Positions 59,885 through 64,000 of a stretch of DNA of 64,000 bases are shown in pieces. Below the pieces are notes generated by a model. The model saw only the letters and a list, made by a program, of their open reading frames with translations. It was not told the origin of the DNA and did not search any database. This stretch comes from Corynebacterium mycetoides (GTDB taxonomy: Bacteria > Actinomycetota > Actinomycetes > Mycobacteriales > Mycobacteriaceae), in the NCBI RefSeq assembly GCF_900103625.1, contig NZ_LT629700.1:1054001-1118000 (forward strand), in the 5' to 3' direction. Position 1 is the stretch's first letter. The number at the start of each line of letters is the position of its first letter. Position numbers and translations under genes: made by a program.

Positions 59885-61750
59885 GTGCAACCTTTGTTTC
59901 GCGTTCTTCGTAGCGCGTCGGCGCTGTGGCCCTTCTACCTCCTCGTTGTCGTCGTCTCCTCGGTAGTGGCCGGCCTGGGCCTCGTCGCACCGTTCATCCT
60001 GAAGCGGGCGACCGACACAATCGTGAACGCGCTGGGTTCCGGAAGCGTGGCCGAGGGGGTTCCCCGCCTGCTCGTCTGGCTCGCCGTGGCGCTGTTCGTC
60101 GCCGAGGCGCTCAGCTGGGTGCTGCGCAACGTCAGCGGGTACGTAGGCGACGTCATGGTGGCGCGAATCCGGCAGATCTTGTCCACCCGGTACTTCGCCA
60201 AACTCCTATCCCTGCCGCAGAGGTACTTCGACAGCCAGGTCACCGGCACCATCATCGCGCGACTGGACCGCTCGATCGCGAACATCACCATGTTCATCCA
60301 ATCCTTCGCCAACAGCTTCCTGCCCATGCTGCTGCAGGTCGCCGCGATCCTGGTCATCACGTCCCTGTACTACTGGCCCCTGACCATCCTGCTCGCGGCC
60401 CTGTTTCCGCTGTACGTGTGGCTCACGGCGCTGACGTCGAAACGCTGGCAGAAGTGGGAGGGGGACAAAAACGCCGAGGTGGACGAGGGCAACGGCCGCT
60501 TCGCCGAGGTCGTGGGCCAGGTGAAGGTGACCAAGTCGTTCCTGGCCGAGACCCGCGAGCTGAACAAGTTTGCCACCCACTACGGCCGCACCGTCGAGCT
60601 GACCCGGCCCCAGTCGCGGTGGTGGCACTCCATGGACGCCGTGCGCGGCATGGCGATGAATGCCCTCTTCCTAGGCATCTACCTCATCTTGTTCGAGCGC
60701 ACCCTCCACGGACACTTCACCGTCGGCGACATGGTCATGCTCGTGCAGATGGTCACCATGGCGCGCCAGCCCGTGACCATGATGAGCTGGATGGTCGACT
60801 CCGCGCAGCGCGCCGTGGCGGGCTCGCGCGACTACTTCAAGGTGATGGACGAGGAGGTCGAGCCCACCGCCAATAAAGAGATCGTCGCCGCCACTGCGTC
60901 GTCAGGCGTGCCGCGCGTCAGCGAAGTCACGCACGCGCCGCTTAACCCCGCCGAGCCGGTCATCGCCTTCGACAACGTCAGCTTCGCCTACTCCCCCGGC
61001 GAGCCGGTGCTGCGCGACATCACGTTTTCCGCGCGCGAGGGCGAGAAGATCGCGCTGGTCGGCGAGTCCGGCGGCGGCAAGTCCACCCTGGTCAACCTGC
61101 TGCTGGGCCTCTACCCCATTCAGCAGGGCACGATGACGCTGTGCGGGCGCAATCTGGACGAGATCGGCGTGGAGACCCTGCGGGCGTCGACAGGCGTGGT
61201 GTTCCAGGAACCCGCGCTGTTCTCAGGCACCGTGCGCGACAACATCGCCTACGGCAAGCCCGACGCCACCTTCGAGGACATCGTCGAGGTGGCCAAACGC
61301 GCGAACGCCCACGAATTCATCCTGAAGTTCAAGGACGGCTACGACACGGTGATCGGCGAGCGCGGCCTGCGCCTGTCCGGGGGCCAGAAGCAGCGCGTTG
61401 CCGTCGCACGCGCCATGCTCAAAGACGCCCCCGTGCTCATCCTCGACGAGGCCACCTCGGCGCTGGACACCAAGAGCGAGCGCGCGGTGCAAGCCGGCCT
61501 CGACGAGCTGATGAAAAACCGCACCACCATTATGATCGCCCACCGGCTGTCCACCATCGCGGATGTGGACACCATCATCACGCTTGACGACGGCCGCGTC
61601 GACGAGATCGGCTCCCCGGCCGAGCTCGCCGTCTCCGGTGGCATCTACTCCGAGCTGCTGCGGCTCACCGCGTCCTCGAGCGCGGCGGACCGGGCGCGGC
61701 TCAAGGCGTTCGGGTTCCAGGTGGACCCGGCGGAGGAGGCGGATTCCTAA
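59885..61750 (+). CDS. ABC transporter, fused permease and ATP-binding protein
   Basis: This 621-residue half-transporter has a six-helix exporter-type membrane domain (about 1-310; LYLLVVVVSSVVAGLGLVAPFIL-like first helix) and a nucleotide-binding domain with Walker A (GESGGGKSTLVNLLLG), the signature LSGGQKQRVAVARAML and Walker B (VLILDEATSALD). The substrate is unknown; it probably works as a homodimer. The GTG start at 59885 lies about 10 bases after a TACGAT -10-like box, so the mRNA may be leaderless. Confidence 0.9.
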   Translation: MQPLFRVLRSASALWPFYLLVVVVSSVVAGLGLVAPFILKRATDTIVNALGSGSVAEGVPRLLVWLAVALFVAEALSWVLRNVSGYVGDVMVARIRQILSTRYFAKLLSLPQRYFDSQVTGTIIARLDRSIANITMFIQSFANSFLPMLLQVAAILVITSLYYWPLTILLAALFPLYVWLTALTSKRWQKWEGDKNAEVDEGNGRFAEVVGQVKVTKSFLAETRELNKFATHYGRTVELTRPQSRWWHSMDAVRGMAMNALFLGIYLILFERTLHGHFTVGDMVMLVQMVTMARQPVTMMSWMVDSAQRAVAGSRDYFKVMDEEVEPTANKEIVAATASSGVPRVSEVTHAPLNPAEPVIAFDNVSFAYSPGEPVLRDITFSAREGEKIALVGESGGGKSTLVNLLLGLYPIQQGTMTLCGRNLDEIGVETLRASTGVVFQEPALFSGTVRDNIAYGKPDATFEDIVEVAKRANAHEFILKFKDGYDTVIGERGLRLSGGQKQRVAVARAMLKDAPVLILDEATSALDTKSERAVQAGLDELMKNRTTIMIAHRLSTIADVDTIITLDDGRVDEIGSPAELAVSGGIYSELLRLTASSSAADRARLKAFGFQVDPAEEADS

Positions 61751-61773
61751 GGCGCCGGCTGGCGCGGTGCGCG

Positions 61774-61894
61774 TGGTGGCCTTCGGTGCAAACCGGGATA
61801 TCCACAAGGGGATATATCGCCGTTGCGAAATTTTTGCTGCACGGCCGACGGCGATATATCCCCTTCTGAGTGTCCCGATTGAGATGGGGGCCGC
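61774..61894. repeat. 121-bp direct repeat, copy A, with perfect 18-bp inverted repeat
   Basis: The unit contains AAGGGGATATATCGCCGT at 61806-61823 and its exact complement ACGGCGATATATCCCCTT at 61848-61865, with a 24-base loop. It lies just after an ABC transporter gene. The sequence recurs 177 bases further on with two base changes. A partial echo of the repeat start is seen between the two copies, at about 61898-61919. Confidence 0.9.
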
Positions 61895-61950
61895 GGTGCG
61901 CGTGGTGGTCTTCGGTGCGACGGCGTTCGGCGACCTGCGGCGTGCGGAGA

Positions 61951-62071
61951 TGGTGGCCTTCGGTGCAAACCGGGATATCCACAAGGGGATATATCGCCGT
62001 TGCGAAATTTTTGCGGCACGGCCGACGGCGATATATCCCCTTCTGAGTGTCCCGGTTGAGATGGGGGCCGC
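61951..62071. repeat. 121-bp direct repeat, copy B, with perfect 18-bp inverted repeat
   Basis: This second copy has arms at 61983-62000 and 62025-62042. The hairpin arms are identical to those of copy A; the two differences lie in the loop and the trailing flank. The 378-base stretch 61751-62128 between the ABC transporter and aecD contains no gene, only these repeats. Confidence 0.9.
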
Positions 62072-62128
62072 AGACCGCGAGAATAGATATCGCGCCGCGG
62101 CCGGGGTCGGTGACTACCGTGGGGCAGC

Positions 62129-63256
62129 ATGGAGTTTCCCGACCTCGCCACACTGAAAGCCCGTGGCACCCGCAAGTGGACGCAGTACGACGACGACGTG
62201 CTGCCCCTGTGGGTCGCCGAGAGTGATTTCCCCACCGCCCCGGCCGTCAAGGCCGCGATCCAGCGCGCGGTGAACAACGAGACCTTCGGCTACACCCCGG
62301 CCCCGCAGGCCCAAGAGCTGCCGAAGGTGCTGGCCGACTTCTACCGGGAGCGGTTCGGCTGGCGCCCGGACGAGGACAAGATCTTCCCCGTCCCGGACGT
62401 GGTGCGTGGCATCCTGCTGGCGATAGAGTACTTCACCGAGGGCGACGTCATCGTGCCCGTGCCCGCCTACCACCCCTTCCTGGAGATCGCGGAGACCGCG
62501 GGACGAAACCGGGTCGAGGTCGGCAGCACCGGCGGGCTGGACCTGATGGAGGTCGAGGCGTCGTTTCGCAATGGCGCCGGCTCGATCATCATCACCAACC
62601 CGTTCAACCCCGGCGGATGGATCTTCGAGGAGGAGGAGCTCGACCAGATCTGCGCGATTGCCCGTCGTTACGGAGGGCGCGTGCTTGTCGACGAAATCCA
62701 CGCCCCGCTCGTCTACGACGGCGCCCACGTCTGCGCCGCGAAGAACAACCCCGACGTGTGCATCACGGTGACCGCGGCCTCCAAGGCGTTCAACGTCGCC
62801 GGGCTCAAGTGCGCGCAGATGATTTTCTCCAACGACGCCGACGTCGAAGTGTTCCAAGGATTGACCGGCGTGGCGAAGGACGGCACGGGCACCCTCGGCA
62901 TCATCGCCGCCGAGGCGTGCTACCGCGAAGGCGGGGACCACCTCGACGCGGAGGTGGAGCTTCTGCGGGCGAACCGGGACTGGCTCGTCCACACGCTGCC
63001 GAAGAAGATCCCCGGCATCGCGTTCGATGTCCCGGCGGCGACGTACCTGATGTTCCTCGACTTTTCGGGGACGAAGCTCGCTGACCCGCGTCCCGCCGCG
63101 TGGCTGCGTCGTCACGCGAAAGTGGCGCTGAACGAGGGCGCCTCCTTCGGACCCGGCGGTGAGCACAAGGCGCGCCTGAACTTCGCTACCAGCCCCGACA
63201 TCCTGCGCGAGGCGGTCGAGCGCATCTCCACGGCGGTGAACAACCTTTCTGGATAA
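62129..63256 (+). CDS. aecD: C-S beta-lyase (AecD / MalY-PatB family, cystathionine beta-lyase)
   Basis: This 375-residue PLP enzyme of the MalY/PatB branch (aminotransferase fold) splits cystathionine and related thioethers to homocysteine, pyruvate and ammonia. The sequence begins [20 protein letters not shown] and [12 protein letters not shown], as in corynebacterial AecD. Further motifs are [48 protein letters not shown] (Schiff-base Lys) and ARLNFATSP (carboxylate-binding Arg). Length is normal. Confidence 0.9.
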   Translation: MEFPDLATLKARGTRKWTQYDDDVLPLWVAESDFPTAPAVKAAIQRAVNNETFGYTPAPQAQELPKVLADFYRERFGWRPDEDKIFPVPDVVRGILLAIEYFTEGDVIVPVPAYHPFLEIAETAGRNRVEVGSTGGLDLMEVEASFRNGAGSIIITNPFNPGGWIFEEEELDQICAIARRYGGRVLVDEIHAPLVYDGAHVCAAKNNPDVCITVTAASKAFNVAGLKCAQMIFSNDADVEVFQGLTGVAKDGTGTLGIIAAEACYREGGDHLDAEVELLRANRDWLVHTLPKKIPGIAFDVPAATYLMFLDFSGTKLADPRPAAWLRRHAKVALNEGASFGPGGEHKARLNFATSPDILREAVERISTAVNNLSG

Positions 63257-63267
63257 AGTTGGTCACC

Positions 63268-64000
<733 letters not shown>

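Overview
The window is chromosomal DNA of a high-GC actinobacterium, most probably a Corynebacterium. The evidence is a long block of genes in the order dgt, a TPM-domain protein, glyS, an ArsR-family regulator, zur, uppS, recO, era, a CBS-domain membrane protein, ybeY, phoH, rsmE, dnaJ, hrcA, hemW, fadD15, malQ, an M3 peptidase and treS. The protein types are also corynebacterial: an actinobacterial single-chain GlyRS, FadD15, an AecD-type C-S lyase and secreted guanyl RNases. No rRNA, tRNA or CRISPR array was recognised.

Region 1 (1-2.7 kb) holds a partial dnaG on the minus strand running off the left edge. Divergent from it are a secreted or membrane-anchored RNase Sa-family ribonuclease and an AbiEi/DUF559-type protein. 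Region 2 (2.7-7.8 kb) is a hairpin repeat array followed by stacked insertion sequences: an IS3-family remnant split by an IS256-family element, a second IS256-family element, and an IS110-family element whose transposase carries a C-terminal helix-turn-helix. A structured stretch upstream of the IS110 gene is a candidate bridge RNA.

Region 3 (7.9-28 kb) opens with two small envelope genes and galU. It continues with a surface-polysaccharide island whose base composition is clearly lower in GC than the flanks. The island encodes a heparinase II/III-like protein, an acetyltransferase, several large glycosyltransferases (three of them multidomain), UDP-ManNAc dehydrogenase and UDP-GlcNAc 2-epimerase (WecC/WecB), a PP-loop protein, and a two-gene ABC-2 polysaccharide exporter. 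It ends at mazG. The likely product is an exported glycan containing ManNAcA.

Region 4 (28.4-32.3 kb) repeats the layout of region 1: a complete dnaG, a divergent RNase Sa-family gene now overlapped by a barstar-type inhibitor gene, and a degenerate relative of the AbiEi/DUF559 protein. The two dnaG copies are very similar as proteins but clearly diverged at the DNA level, so this is not a simple assembly duplicate. The duplicated primase/RNase neighbourhood flanking a polysaccharide island is the most unusual feature of the window.

Region 5 (32.3-64 kb) is the conserved housekeeping block. It covers dNTP hydrolysis, glycyl-tRNA synthesis, zinc-responsive regulation, polyprenyl diphosphate synthesis, recombination repair, ribosome maturation (era, ybeY, phoH, rsmE), heat shock (dnaJ, hrcA), haem (hemW), fatty-acid activation and alpha-glucan/trehalose metabolism (malQ, treS). 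Genes overlap or nearly touch in several operons. Accessory items here are a DUF222/HNH protein between era and pdxY and a pair of 121-bp near-identical hairpin repeats upstream of the C-S lyase gene.
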